Shown: piece after piece, positions 33,655 through 46,200 of the stretch
Layout: each line of letters begins with the position of its first letter
How positions within the stretch are numbered: the first letter of the stretch is position 1
Assembly: GCA_037953625.1 (NCBI GenBank)
Contig: CM075653.1
Span: 97,939,639 to 98,003,638 of the forward strand
Direction of reading: 5' to 3'
Source of the DNA: Crotalaria pallida
Taxonomy: Eukaryota; Streptophyta; Magnoliopsida; Fabales; Fabaceae
DNA length: 64,000 nt
Made by a program: the position numbers and the translations under genes
Notes under the pieces: generated by a model
Seen by the model: the letters and a program-made list of their open reading frames with translations, nothing else
What the model was told of the DNA's origin: nothing
The model's database searches: none

Positions 33655-35098
33655 GGCTTAATTACACTTTTGGTCCCCCAATTTTCTCAATTTGGCCATT
33701 TTGGTCCCCCAACTTTTAATTTGGCGATTTTGGTCCCCCCAATTTACGATTTGTAGCGATTTTGGTCCCTCCGCCAATTCCACCGTTAACGGTGCTGACG
33801 TGGCGTACCAAAGGGACACGTGTCAGCAGCTTAATTGCACTTTTGGTCCCCCAATTTTTTCAATTTGGCGATTTTGGTCCTCCAACTTTTAATTTGGCTA
33901 TTTTGGTCCCCCAATTTACGATTTGTAGCGATTTTGGTCCCTCCGTCAATTCCATCGTTGACGGTGCTGACATGGCGTACCACAGGGACACGTGTCAGTA
34001 GCTTATGGCCCTATATTTATTTATTAAAAATAAAAATAATAATAATAATAAAATATATTTAAAAATGAAAAAAAAAAATAAAACCCACGAGTCTCACTGA
34101 GATCGCAGCGAAGAGCAGAGAGTGTTGGTCTACTACTGTGATCGCGATGAATCCTGGTGCGGATCGGTCGCCGCCGTGAGTTCGCTTGCCACAACTGGAG
34201 CGTCACGATGCGTTGGTTCCTGCATAGATCGCGAGTTCGCTCGAACGAGGAAAGCCACGATGGGGTGCGGCGACGGTGGAGCAGCGATGCAACCTAGTCG
34301 CGAGTTCGCTCGCTGAGAGTGATGGTGGCGCTTGCAATAGCCGAAACCCCTGGAACACAGTTGCGGCGGCGACGTTGGAGGATGAAGGCGGCGGTGACTG
34401 TGTGAGAATCGGCGAGACGTTGCACACTGCTTCTTCCTTGCGAAACCATCGCTTGTTACAGCGATCTTCAACCATCTCGATCTTGACAGCGATGGTCTCT
34501 GATTCGAATTTGATTTTGAAACCAGGGTGGAAGGGCATGAAGCAAGTGGGTGGCCATGGCGGATGTGGCAAGTGGTGGTTTGTGTGCCGGTACCTGCGTC
34601 GGTGTCGATGTTCGGTCAAACACTGTGTCACAAAGAGGCAGTGAACAATTTCTATTGTTTGGGTTTTATTTTATTTTTTTCATTTTTAAATATATTTTAT
34701 TTTTATTATTATTATTATTATAATTTTTAATAAATAAATATAGAGCCATAAGCTGCTAACACGTGTCCCTCTGGTACGCCACGTCAGCACCATTAATGGT
34801 GGAATTGACGGAGGGACCAAAATCGCTACAAATCGTAAATTGGGGAACCAAAATCACCAAATCAAAAGTTGGGGGACCAAAATCGCCAAATTGAGAAAAT
34901 TGGGGGACCAAAAGTGCAATTAAGCTGCTGACACGTGTCCCTCTGGTATGCCACGTCAGCACCGTTAACGATGGAATTGACGGAGGGACCAAAATCGCTA
35001 CAAATCATAAATTGGGAGACCAAAATAGCTAAATTAAAAGTTGGGGGACCAAAATTGCCAAATTGAAAAAATTGGGGGACCAAAAGTGCAATTAAGCC
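33655..35098. mobile_element. Fold-back / MULE-like element with 0.43-kb inverted arms and GC-rich core
   Basis: The left arm is 33655-34090 and the right arm about 34665-35098. They are inverted copies, from GGCTTAATTACACTTTTGGT inward to the AT-rich TTTATTTATTAAAAATAAAA stretch. Each arm contains two tandem units of about 174 bp (TTAATTGCACTTTTGGTCCC ... GACACGTGTCAGCAGC). The core 34090-34660 is far richer in GC than its surroundings. Flanks ATATTTTTT/TAATTTTTT could be a decayed 9-bp duplication as in MULEs. No transposase is seen. The core may be captured host sequence (Pack-MULE), but no protein family was recognised in it. Confidence 0.75.
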
Positions 35099-37289
35099 TA
35101 ATTTTTTCAAGGCAATTTCACTTATTTTATTCAAGTTTTCAACGTCAGTATACTTGCTTTTGGATTACTCCTATGTCCAAAATTTTTTTGTCTCTCAAAA
35201 TTAATTTCTATACCAACAAATGATAAAAAAAAAGTTTTCTAAATAAACTTATATTAAAAATCAAAAGGAGTATTCTTTTTTAAATTTCATGTAGGTTTTT
35301 TCTATAGACTTTTAATTTTCACATGCAATGTCTATGTGAGTCTTGTAAAACTTTAACAAATTCAAATTAAAAAAGAATTATCATATAGTTTTTAGTATAA
35401 AAAATGGATGTGTTTTCCTGAAAAAATAAATATATGACTTTTAGGCTGGGACGGACCTTATCCTAAAATCTAAAGTTTAGTTTATCCTCAATTCTTACTT
35501 TTAATTTTTTTTTTTATTTTAATTTTTTATACAATAATATTAACTTATGATTTTACATACTTATGATTTATATTTTGTAAAGGTTGAATATCCCTACACC
35601 CAAAATAGTAATTACCATATTTATTTATCTAAAAGATTTACTCCCTCGTTTCTAAATATAATATCATTTTTACACTTTTATTTTGTCCCTATTTATAAGA
35701 TCTTGTATCATTTCTAATGACAATCAATTACTTTGTCTCATAAACACCTCTATTTACTCAAAATTTCTTAGATATTCAATACTATTTATATGAATAGTTT
35801 TCAAAATACATATCAAATATTCACATTTCCTATATCAATAAATAAATTAATCAACTTTTTCTAATGGAGGTAAATTTATCAAAATGATCTAATATACAAA
35901 GACAAAAGAAATATATTTTTAACACTAATGTCGTCCTATAGCCAAAAATTCCTAGGTCCGGCACTACTTTTGGGGGCATTGTTTAAAGAGATCAAATAGG
36001 TAGTTTTAAAAAAGGAAATGATGTATTTTGTATATCGAAAAGTATTCAACTTAGTTTCAATAATAAACTACTTTGTTTGTATTACTTAAAAAGTGTCTTC
36101 AGAATACTCCTTAACACAACTTTTTATTTTTGAATTATAGGGATGAATATGGGACGGGTTGGACTTGTCCCTTACCTGTCCCTAAATATTGCTCGAGTCA
36201 ATTTTGAAATCTAAACCTGTCTTTAATTAGAGCGGTTCCAAATAAAGACGGGTCCAGGTTGATCCAAGACAATTACATATATTATATAGCATAAAAAAAT
36301 AAATTTAAAAAATGTTTCTCTCATTTTTTTTATTGTTACGTCTAAATTTTGTAAAAAGAAAAATGAGCATGAGTGAAGCTCAAATCAAAGTTTTTAATAT
36401 TTTTTTGTCTAACCTCAAAAATAATTTTTTTTGTGATATATCTGATTACAAAGATGCAACATAAAAATTAAGAAGCATGCATAATTAATTAAATAGGATT
36501 TTGAGGATAAATTACTATAATTGTTCAATCTTTAATAATGTTTGTAACAAAAACACATTTAGTCATTTGAAAAGCTTGATTCATAATAAAAATAGTTGAA
36601 AAAACTAATTTGAGCAATTATAACACATTTAATCTTTACTTAACAAAGAGTAGCACTGAAAATTAGCAGAAAAGTTCATAAAATTACATTAATTCACTTT
36701 TATGAGCATTAATTATCCAAGAAACTATCATATTAGAGTAGCACCCTTTACTTCTTGACATTACATAGAGTCGGTAGCCCGAATGTAAAACTCTATGTAG
36801 GAAAAAAAATTTCGATACCAACCATAAAAAAAACAATTATAAAGTTCAAGGAAGAAAGGAAAGGGGGTAACAATAGCAAACCCAAACCCATTCTGTTTTT
36901 TAAGTCTCTCTTTTTCAAACGGGTCAATCCTCTTTCTATAGGTTAGGCGGGTCTTGCTCACCCCCTAAATTATATCTTTGCTCATAAAAGTTTCCCTTTT
37001 TAAATGTCTTTCTTTCTTGACCCTAAAAGCTAAATTTAAGAAAACCATAAAAGAACACATATTGAAAACCTGATACTCTCACGAATATTCTAACATAACT
37101 CTATCCGCAAGCTTCCTCTGCTTCCACCACTTATCACCATAGCAAGCAAAATTCCCATCGCCTAATACATCACTCTGTCCAAGAAGCAAAATTTTTTTAT
37201 CTACTATGGTGTTTATATCAAGATGTGATCAAATATAATGACAAAAGAGAGAGAAAGGAAGTGTATTTTAGTCAGTGAAGTTGATTAGA
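35099..37289. other. AT-rich intergenic DNA upstream of PPR gene
   Basis: The stretch is non-coding and AT-rich. A Stowaway-like start (TACTCCCTCGTTTCTAAATATAATATC) lies at about 35640, and repeat-like GGGACGGG.. sequence at 36140-36260. The last few hundred bases should hold the PPR promoter. No TATA assignment is made. Confidence 0.4.
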
Positions 37290-39164
37290 ATGAAAGGATG
37301 GAACATGGGAGCTTCTAGGTGTATGATTACCACCAATACAGTAGAATCACTCCAATCCCAACTCACCTCATTGGCACCCCACACTCCATCCTTAACAACA
37401 AAACTCCATGCCCACATCATCAAACTTGGCCTCCACCATTCCCACCCACTCCCCAACACTCTCCTCCACTCTTATGGCAAATGTGGCCTCATCCATCACG
37501 CACTCCAACTGTTCGACCAAATGCCCCAACCAGACCTCATCTCATGGTCCTCCATTCTCACCTCCTGCAACATCTCCAACCTCCCCCATGTTGCCCTATC
37601 AATCTCGCGCTCCATCCTCACCACCACCCACCTCGTCCCCGACCACTTTGTCTTCGCGAGCCTCGTCAAGGCCTGCGCCAATTTAGCTGCTTCGAGACTA
37701 GGGAAACAAGTGCATGCTCAGGTGTTGATGTCGTCGTTCTCGAATGATGATGTTGTTAAGTCGTCGTTGATTGACATGTACGCGAAATGCGGGGCTCCTG
37801 ATTACGCGCGAGGGGTTTTTCACTCGATTTCGAAGCGGAATGTGGTTTCTTGGACCGCGATGATTCACGGGTATGCGAGGAATGGGAGAAAGTTTGAGGC
37901 TTTGAAACTTTTTGGTGAAATGCCGGAGAGGAATTTGTTCGCTTGGACAGCTATGATTTCCGGGTTTGTGCAGAGTGGGAATGGGAGTGATGGGTTGCAC
38001 ATGTTTGTTGAAATGCGGCGAGAGGGAGTTGATATTGTGGACCCGTTAGTTCTTTCGAGCGTGGTTGGCGCTTGCGCTAATTTAGCGGTTTGGGAGCTTG
38101 GGAAACAGATGCATGGTGTGGTTATAACTCTTGGTTATGAATCTTGCTTGTTTATTTGTAATGCGCTTATTGATATGTATGCTAAATGTAGTGACCTTGT
38201 TGCCGCGAAAGATTTGTTTTGTAGAATGTGTAGAAAGGATGTTGTTTCTTGGACTTCAATTATTGTTGGCAGTGCACAACATGGACAAGCTGAGGATGCA
38301 TTGGCTTTGTATAATGACATGGTTTCTGCTGGGGTGAAGCCTAATGAGGTCACCTTTGTTGGGTTGATTTATGCGTGTAGTCATGTTGGTTTAGTTAGCA
38401 AGGGACGCGATTTGTTCAAATCTATGGTTGAACAATACAGAATTAAGCCTTCTCTGCAGCACTATACTTGTCTGCTGGATCTTTATAGTCGATCTGGGCA
38501 CCTTGACGACGCAGAGAATCTCCTTAGAACGATGCCGGTTTACCCTGATGAACCTACTTGGGCTGCTTTACTCAGCGCTTGTAAGCGCCACGGTAAGAAT
38601 GATATGGCAATTAGAGTTGCTGATAATCTGCTAAATTCGAAACCAGTGGATCCTTCAACTTATATATTGTTATCTAATATTTATGCTGGAGCCGGTATGT
38701 GGGAAAACGTTTCAAAGGTGAGGAAGTTAATGATGGTCACAGAAGTTAAAAGGGTGCCAGGATATAGCTGCATTGACTTGGGAAAGGAAAGCCATATATT
38801 TTGTGCTGGGGAGACATCTCATCCAATGAAGGATGAGATTACAAGTTTATTGACGAAGTTAGATGAAGAAATGAGGAAAAGGGGTTATGTTCCAGATACT
38901 AGCTCAGTCTTGCATGACATGGATCAACAAGAGAAGGAAAGACAACTTTTTTGGCATAGTGAGAGGTTGGCTGTGGCTTATGGCCTCATTAAGGCTGTTC
39001 CGGGGACAATTATACGTATAGTGAAAAATCTTCGTGTTTGTGGAGATTGCCATACTGTTTTGAAGCTCATCAGCACTATAACAAATAGGGAAATTTATGT
39101 TAGAGATACTTCAAGATATCACCATTTTAAGGATGGGAGTTGTTCTTGCAATGACTTCTGGTGA
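37290..39164 (+). CDS. PPR protein, PLS class with DYW domain (At4g14050-like)
   Basis: This is a single exon of 624 codons. ATG at 37290 is the first Met after an in-frame TAG at 37269. A short Ser/Thr-rich N-terminus fits an organellar (mitochondrial or plastid) presequence. PPR repeats follow (KLHAHIIKLGL, VKSSLIDMYAKCG, VVSWTAMIHGYARNGR, AWTAMISGFVQSG, LVLSSVVGACANLA, ALIDMYAKCSD, VVSWTSIIVGSAQHGQ, PNEVTFVGLIYACSHVGLV, HYTCLLDLYSRSG), then E motifs (PDEPTWAALLSACK) and a DYW domain with HSERLAVAYGL, CGDCH and the C-terminus NDFW. PLS-DYW proteins bind specific organellar RNAs, and the DYW domain is the cytidine deaminase of C-to-U editing. The phrasing matches Arabidopsis At4g14050 closely from memory. 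It is convergent with the acyl-activating gene, with 1.07 kb between stops. Confidence 0.95.
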   Translation: MKGWNMGASRCMITTNTVESLQSQLTSLAPHTPSLTTKLHAHIIKLGLHHSHPLPNTLLHSYGKCGLIHHALQLFDQMPQPDLISWSSILTSCNISNLPHVALSISRSILTTTHLVPDHFVFASLVKACANLAASRLGKQVHAQVLMSSFSNDDVVKSSLIDMYAKCGAPDYARGVFHSISKRNVVSWTAMIHGYARNGRKFEALKLFGEMPERNLFAWTAMISGFVQSGNGSDGLHMFVEMRREGVDIVDPLVLSSVVGACANLAVWELGKQMHGVVITLGYESCLFICNALIDMYAKCSDLVAAKDLFCRMCRKDVVSWTSIIVGSAQHGQAEDALALYNDMVSAGVKPNEVTFVGLIYACSHVGLVSKGRDLFKSMVEQYRIKPSLQHYTCLLDLYSRSGHLDDAENLLRTMPVYPDEPTWAALLSACKRHGKNDMAIRVADNLLNSKPVDPSTYILLSNIYAGAGMWENVSKVRKLMMVTEVKRVPGYSCIDLGKESHIFCAGETSHPMKDEITSLLTKLDEEMRKRGYVPDTSSVLHDMDQQEKERQLFWHSERLAVAYGLIKAVPGTIIRIVKNLRVCGDCHTVLKLISTITNREIYVRDTSRYHHFKDGSCSCNDFW

Positions 39165-40236
39165 CTTGGGAATTATGGTTGACATTGACTTGAGGTCATT
39201 ATTGCCCTGGTCAGATATCACCAATGATTCTTTGAAAAAAAAATTGCCTAGGGGATCTCTCTATCGCTCTAATATACGCTTTACGAACATTATTGGACAT
39301 TCCTAGCTGTATTTTACAATTTTTTTTCCTTTTATTTTTTGAATTTTGATACAGATGAAAATGACACAATAGTTAGACAAATGTAACATTTCATTATGTT
39401 TACAATCGCTCATTAATCTTTAAAACATTATTTCTATCTTTTAATTTAAGACTTGTGATGTTATATTAATCTTATACTAATTTTATATCAAGTGTCATAT
39501 CCGTGTTATATCCTATTATATTTAAAAATTTGCTGTATTATCATGCAAGTGTCATACTGTATCTATGTTGAATGTTTATGTCGTACGTGTTTCCTAGTCA
39601 ACTATTGACCAGTGCCTTCAACACCTACAAACAGTAGGCAAGTCATCTGCTTTCACAGTGGATTTAATTGGGTATTTACATGTTTTTGGATCCACTCTTA
39701 TTCTAGGAGCATGTATCCTTATGCAGGTTTAGTACTATAGCTATTCATCTGATATGATACACCTGAGTTCAAGAGTTAAATAAAAGCTGTGTTGATGGCA
39801 TTTTAGTTTTGCATGCATAATGCATTACTATATATTGCATAATTTATATCTGCAAGAACTCTAATGCTGCATCATGGTCCTTCCATAAGTAATTGCTGGA
39901 AGAAAGACTGAGAAGATCATCAAAGTTTAGGAAAGTTACAAGTTTTACTTTGATTTGAGAAATTAATATCAATATCTTTTTTCAGCTGCATGATGCCTTC
40001 TTGCAAAGAATTAATGGTAAAAGTGTATGGCACCAGCACTTTCTATTCTCTAAGAAGACAATAACAAGAAGATCGACACATTTAACTCATAATGAAGAGA
40101 ACAAAAGAGGATATGCAAAAGAATTCTCGAGCAGTAAGATAAATTTTGGATTTTGCTAAACCGTCTTAACGTACTATACAATGAGAAGTTGAGAACTCTA
40201 CTGAGCCATAGCCCATAGCATTGGTACTAGGTAAGA
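39165..40236. other. Intergenic between convergent PPR and AAE genes
   Basis: This interval should contain both 3' UTRs. It is AT-rich, and no frame or repeat is recognised. Poly(A) signals cannot be assigned with confidence. Confidence 0.5.
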
Positions 40237-43200
40237 TTACTTGTATAAATTCTCTATTTGGTCTTCATATTGAGCCACAACTCTATCCCTTCGAATCTTC
40301 ATGGTAGGTGTCATTAGCCCATTATCAATCTGCCATTAAAGTAAAAGGTTAATCAAATATGTCAGTTCTTTTGTACAATAGATAGCATAAAGACAGAAAA
40401 CACTACAATGAAGTTCAATCTAACCGTGAAGGGATCATTTACAAGAAGGATTGGACCAATTTGGAATGGATACTCTGATGTCCTGCACGATAAATACAGG
40501 AAGAAGAGGCAAAAAACATAAAAACAAATAAATAAATCAAAACTTCACACGAAAGAAAGGAAGTTGTTCATCTCAAACTAGTTTTTCTTTTCTTTGGTTT
40601 AATTGCACTTTTGGTCCCCCAATTTCAACATTTTGACGAATTTAGTCCCTCTTGTTTTAATTTGGCGAATTTAGTCTCTCAATTGCGAATTGGTGGCTGA
40701 TTTCGAAATTTAGTCCCTCAAATGCAAATTAGTCCCCCAATTTCATCATTTTGACGAATTTAGTCCCTCTTGGATTTTAACGGAAGGACGAATTTGGTCA
40801 TGAATTGGTAATTGAGAGGCTAAATTTGCCAAATTGAAAAAAGAGGGACTAAATTCGCTAAACTGATAAAATTGGGGGACCCAAAACGCAATTATGTTTT
40901 TTTTTTGGGTAATTCATCTCAAACCATTTTCCACACATTTTATAAACATTGATCAATAGACTTTTTTTTTTCTCCTGAAACAACAAATGTCTTTCGATCA
41001 AAGGGTTATACAAAGGCATAAAGTTTCTCTAGCATTGAAGCATAATTGACACAAGGTCTTACCAAGTCTTTAGTTCTCTATAGATTAGGCTGGTCACTTT
41101 TTCTTGACTGACATCTGAACTATCGGAATCTACAATTGACAATTCCCTTGCTGCCCTTAAGACTTCTTCTTTGTTAGGAACAATCACAGCTCCTACACGT
41201 CGCTTATCCTATATGATACAATAATAACCAAATAAGTAAAGTCATTACAGTTGGTAATATCTGAGATTCAGTTCATATATAGGACTTGAGCTAATAAAAG
41301 TTTAAGACATCAAGATTCAAATTCACCTGGCCAATAACAACAATTTGTTGTATGAGGCTACTTTTCATGGCAGCTTCTTCAAGTTGTGCTGGTTCAACAT
41401 TTTCACCTTCTCATATTGAAACACGTTAGGACTTACATAAGGTGGGAAAATCGATGATCAACAGGCTTTTGTGCAGAGAGAAAGAACAAGGTCACAACCA
41501 AGGTACAGAAACTGGAAAATAACCTTTAAAACCGCATACTATAGATATGACAACAGAAAAAGGTAACAGCTCATTGCAAAGTAGGACATATTGATCAATG
41601 ATTTGTCTAATATGAACTTGTGTTATCAGGCCAATAAATTTGGCACTATGTAATTTGTCAGGTTATGTACCCCTTGTGCTAATTTAATTAAGTTGTTTAT
41701 CAATTTAAAAAAAAAAAGTTTCATGGGAGAGGGAGGAAACATGATTTTTAAGATTCGAAGATGTACAGACAAACTTATGTTCTACCTGTTGAAAGCACAA
41801 TAGTATCTTTAGCACGGCCTTCAATAACAATTACACCACCAGAATTACGACTCCGCCCAGTTGGATGATTGGGAACAATCCAACCTATGTCACCAGTATT
41901 CAGCCAGCCATCCCCATCTATGACCTTATTTGTAGCTGAAGGATTCTGTTGCAAGAATGTAATTGTCACAACTTGATCTAGCATGTCAAAAAGATCACGC
42001 GATGTGCATGTGATGTGAGCTCAAAAGTGACCAACACTTTATGATTGCTATGACCAACTCTTTTATAAACCATTGCCTGAATTTTCAAGTTTGGGCTGTT
42101 TTGGCAGATGACCAAATACTTATAAATCAATAAAACTACAACTCCTGTATAAAGGATGTACGTTAGAAGTTCTAAGATAAAATAGTAATGTTAATACTTT
42201 TATGTCTGCCACATGTGTCTGCACTGATGAATTTTTCATAATCAAGCTCTCCAGTGCATGTGTGTGTTTGAAGATATTTATTGACAAAGTAAATTACCTT
42301 GTAGTATCCCTTCATCAATTGTGGGCCCCGGACTTTCAAAATCCCCTTTGAACCAGGTGGAAGAACTTCACCAGTTTCAGAGTCTACAACTTTGAATTCT
42401 GTATGCTTGAGCGGATGCCCAACAGATCCAATAACCTTCAAAATATTGCATCTGTAACATTTTCATAAAAGCACAACTTTTTGCAGACTCAATTTACGAA
42501 CTAATTAAAATTGTAAATTATGCAATTACTATGAATATCAAGCTCTAGATAGAGACATGGGTGACAACAGGTAATTGCAGTTGAAGATTTTAATCACAAG
42601 GTATATTTATACATGTGCCTTTAGAGAACATGTTAGGAATCATTGTTTACAATATGTTTGAAATGATTATCCTAGGAGCAGTTGATATATTGCTTACATT
42701 ATATTTAAGACGTCGAGCAGCAACTACTGGTGAAGTTTCTGTTAGACCATATCCATTCTGCACTTTCACATCAATAGCCTGCATATTATTAAAGAATAAA
42801 AAGGCCAATGTGAAAACTGAAAGGATGCCCAAAAAAAACTATCCTGCTTAGAGTTACATATGTCAAGTATCAAACCTCAAAAAATTTATCAACATGACTA
42901 GATAAGCTACCACCTCCACTTATTCCGGCCTGCACAGTGCCAGAAGGTTTCACTTGTCAAGAGCAGAAAGGTGATTCATTTCCAAAAATTGTTAATAACG
43001 ACATAATATGGCATATAGTTTACATGAATAATCTATACCACAAGATAGAAGGAGGCCAACCAAAGAATGCAAATGTATACTTTCAAAAGGAAACCCAGCT
43101 TAAATTGTAAACAGTCCTCCGGTGAAAATTCTGTGTTTTTGTCTGACCAAAGAGACGTGCGAAAGCCACACAGCCACATGCATCTTTAACACACTACTTA

Positions 43201-46200
43201 GTTATATTTCTGTAGGAGCCACTATGGTGGCTAGTAGTGTCCATGAGGCACCAGAAAGAGAAAGGAGGAAAACTCGATCTTGGCCAAAAGATGGTTAAAG
43301 ATTTTTTACTTTTTTTAATTATTATAGGGCAATCAGAATAGCATCACTGCATAAAACTTTCACATCAAATGTTCCATAGTTCTGTATTGGCACTACTTTG
43401 AAGTCCCACGATTCCATGGCAACTTACAGTAAAAAACTAAGTAATATGTGCTCTCAATCTCACTCTTCCTTTTAAACATGTGAAACAAATAGATTATGTA
43501 CACCCCTTTTCTCAAATTACTTGTTTGAACCCTATCTTAAGCTGAATTGCAACCAAAGAATAAAACTAAGTTGAACCCTACCACAAAAATAATAGTTAAA
43601 GGCAAAAAAAAATTGTAAAGTGAGGAAGATATGGCATTCCACAGAAAGAGACAGAATAAAATAATGACATAAAATACTAATATTACAATGCCATAATTAA
43701 AAATACAAGACCTTTGATATTCCAATAGCTGAATGGATTTTACGGTAGACCAGTTTCCTTGCCAGCATATGTGCTGGAAATAATATTGCGGCAATAATGC
43801 TTGCCCACAACCAGTCCAGCATTGAATAGACATAGGAAGGCTGCTTCTGATGTTTTGTCAGACATTTACCCTACAAACATATTCAAAAATTAGTAAAATC
43901 AATCTTGATAGACCCACAATTAAACATTTGAATAATAGAAGGAATAAAGAGGAGGCACAAGTGGGAGTGGAGAAAATAGGAAAAAAACATCTCTAAAGTT
44001 AGCTTGAGTATAAAGTGAGCAAGAGTGTATCCACCCTTGATTTGCTAATATGAATTGAGATCTTGATCCATTTTAACTAATCATGGGTGGGTACACCCTC
44101 ACTTTAGAGGAGCGAAATCCGAGAAAATAAAGAGGGAAGCAATTTTAGCTAATGGTGAGAATAGGCAAATATGTATGCAGTAAATGGAGAGAATAAATAG
44201 GTAGGCGATGTTGCTGATGGGGATTTTTTGGAACTTGGAGGGCTTGGCTTAGGTCATAGGGCAAAGACTGCACTTTCTGTTAAGAATTACTTTTCTGTCA
44301 TTTTCTTTGTAATTGGTGCTCCGCTCACATGAATTTTGATAGAACACCAGATTTGAAAATGAGTACTTTTATTAGTAATCAAGGAATTACAAACAATACA
44401 GCAATAGACTTGCTGTCCCAGAGACCAAGGTCTCCTATTACACACAATACAGCAGTGATTGTTGTCCCAGAGTTCCAGGAACACTTACAGAGATATTCTC
44501 TGCCCAGAAAACTACCAAATACACACACTTCACACTTGCCTATTCTGCCACAACACGTTAAAAACGAAAATACATAAAAACTTCCACCTAACTACTCCTA
44601 AAAATACATAACTGCTCCTAATTAACTACTCCATAAACTCCTCTAACTGGAAAATAACTTCCAGATAGGAGGTTCCCATCAAATTTTCCCACCATTTTTC
44701 GTAGTTAATACCAGTACCTATCAAATATCTTTGGCTAGAATTAGAATTACTACAGCTATGTATGTGTTTAATCTTTTTTTTTTTTTTTTTTTGTTATTGT
44801 CATTGACCAAGGTATTTCCACATCCAGGTTGAGGGTGGTGGTTAGGTAAAGCTCTCCACAAAGGGCAAGTAGAGACTCTGATTCTAACCCCTGGCATTGC
44901 TAAGGTTCGCTCGAGATCCAAGATTACTTTCAGTATGACCAAACATTTTTGAGACATGTACTTTGTTTAACTTGACAGAGAAAAAGTGGTGCTATATAAA
45001 AATTTTAAACAAAGGAAAAAAATATTAAAGGCTCGTCTTCAAAGCATGGAATACAGAATAGAAGGAACATGGAGTCATGGAGGATAATGATTTTTGGGAA
45101 GATGTTAACAGTTCAGAGACCATACAGAAAGAGCTCATGACCAGACCTCATAAATCCGCTTACACTCCATGAATGCTAAGCTGATCCTTATGAATGTGAG
45201 TGCAACAAGCTTTCTAACAAGGGAGCTTGTAGATATCTGCTTCTGGATCCCGCTACAGACAATACAACCAATAAAATCAATAAAAGTTATGTTGCTTAGA
45301 AACATAAAACTCCCAATGGACAATCCTTACATATGAACCGAGTTACTTCAGAAAGCTATATATTGTAGAATTTTTTTCAGTCATCTTTTCTATCAACAAT
45401 TTATGCATTTGTAAGAACAAGCTTTATGCATCATGCAGAGCACAGAGAAATGTTTGTGAATTTTGACAAATAGTCCATATTTCTAAACTAATCTTTTTCA
45501 CTTTACATATCATATAATATATTATCAATGCAAATTTTTTTTTTTTTTGTTGAAGGAATCATCGATGCAATTTACAAACAATATTAAATATATTGGACAA
45601 TATTCACAGAGTTCCAAAGAAAAGGATTTACCTGTACAATGTTTCGTAAACTAAAGGAACAGAAATCAAGTAATGTGGTTGGTAATGTGCCAAGTCATTC
45701 TAAAAAGAAAGAAAATATAGGACATTAATACATGAGGCTGTGTTTTTTTTACATACAATTCATGAAACATATTATTAAAGTAATAATACCTTCAACTTTC
45801 TCACAGTTGTGTATACTTGTTCAGCACCACATGAGAAAATGAAATACTCACTAGCTCTTTCATATGCATGCCAAGGTGGCAGCATGCTTAGAAATCTATC
45901 CCCAACTTCAGCAGGTACAATGTCCCAAAAGCTTTTTATCTACGATATCATTAACACATGACATACAAAACAAATGGCATATTTCAACATCAGAGGTATA
46001 CTAAAAGCTACGAATTATTTTCAACTGAAACCAATTGAAACTTGGAAAGCATCACATGGTAAAGAAATTAAACAAGATTCAAATAAAAGGCCAACATTTT
46101 CAAGGGTTTCTCTCTTTGCTCTTATAAATGATACATTTTATAACAAACATTTATGTTTATGGACCCTCTGATGGTCTATTCATAGTTATTTGAAGTGAAC

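Noticed and set aside
36755..36961. Small frames in both strands that looked organelle-like
   Set aside because: No recognised plastid or mitochondrial gene phrase; AT-rich chance frames.
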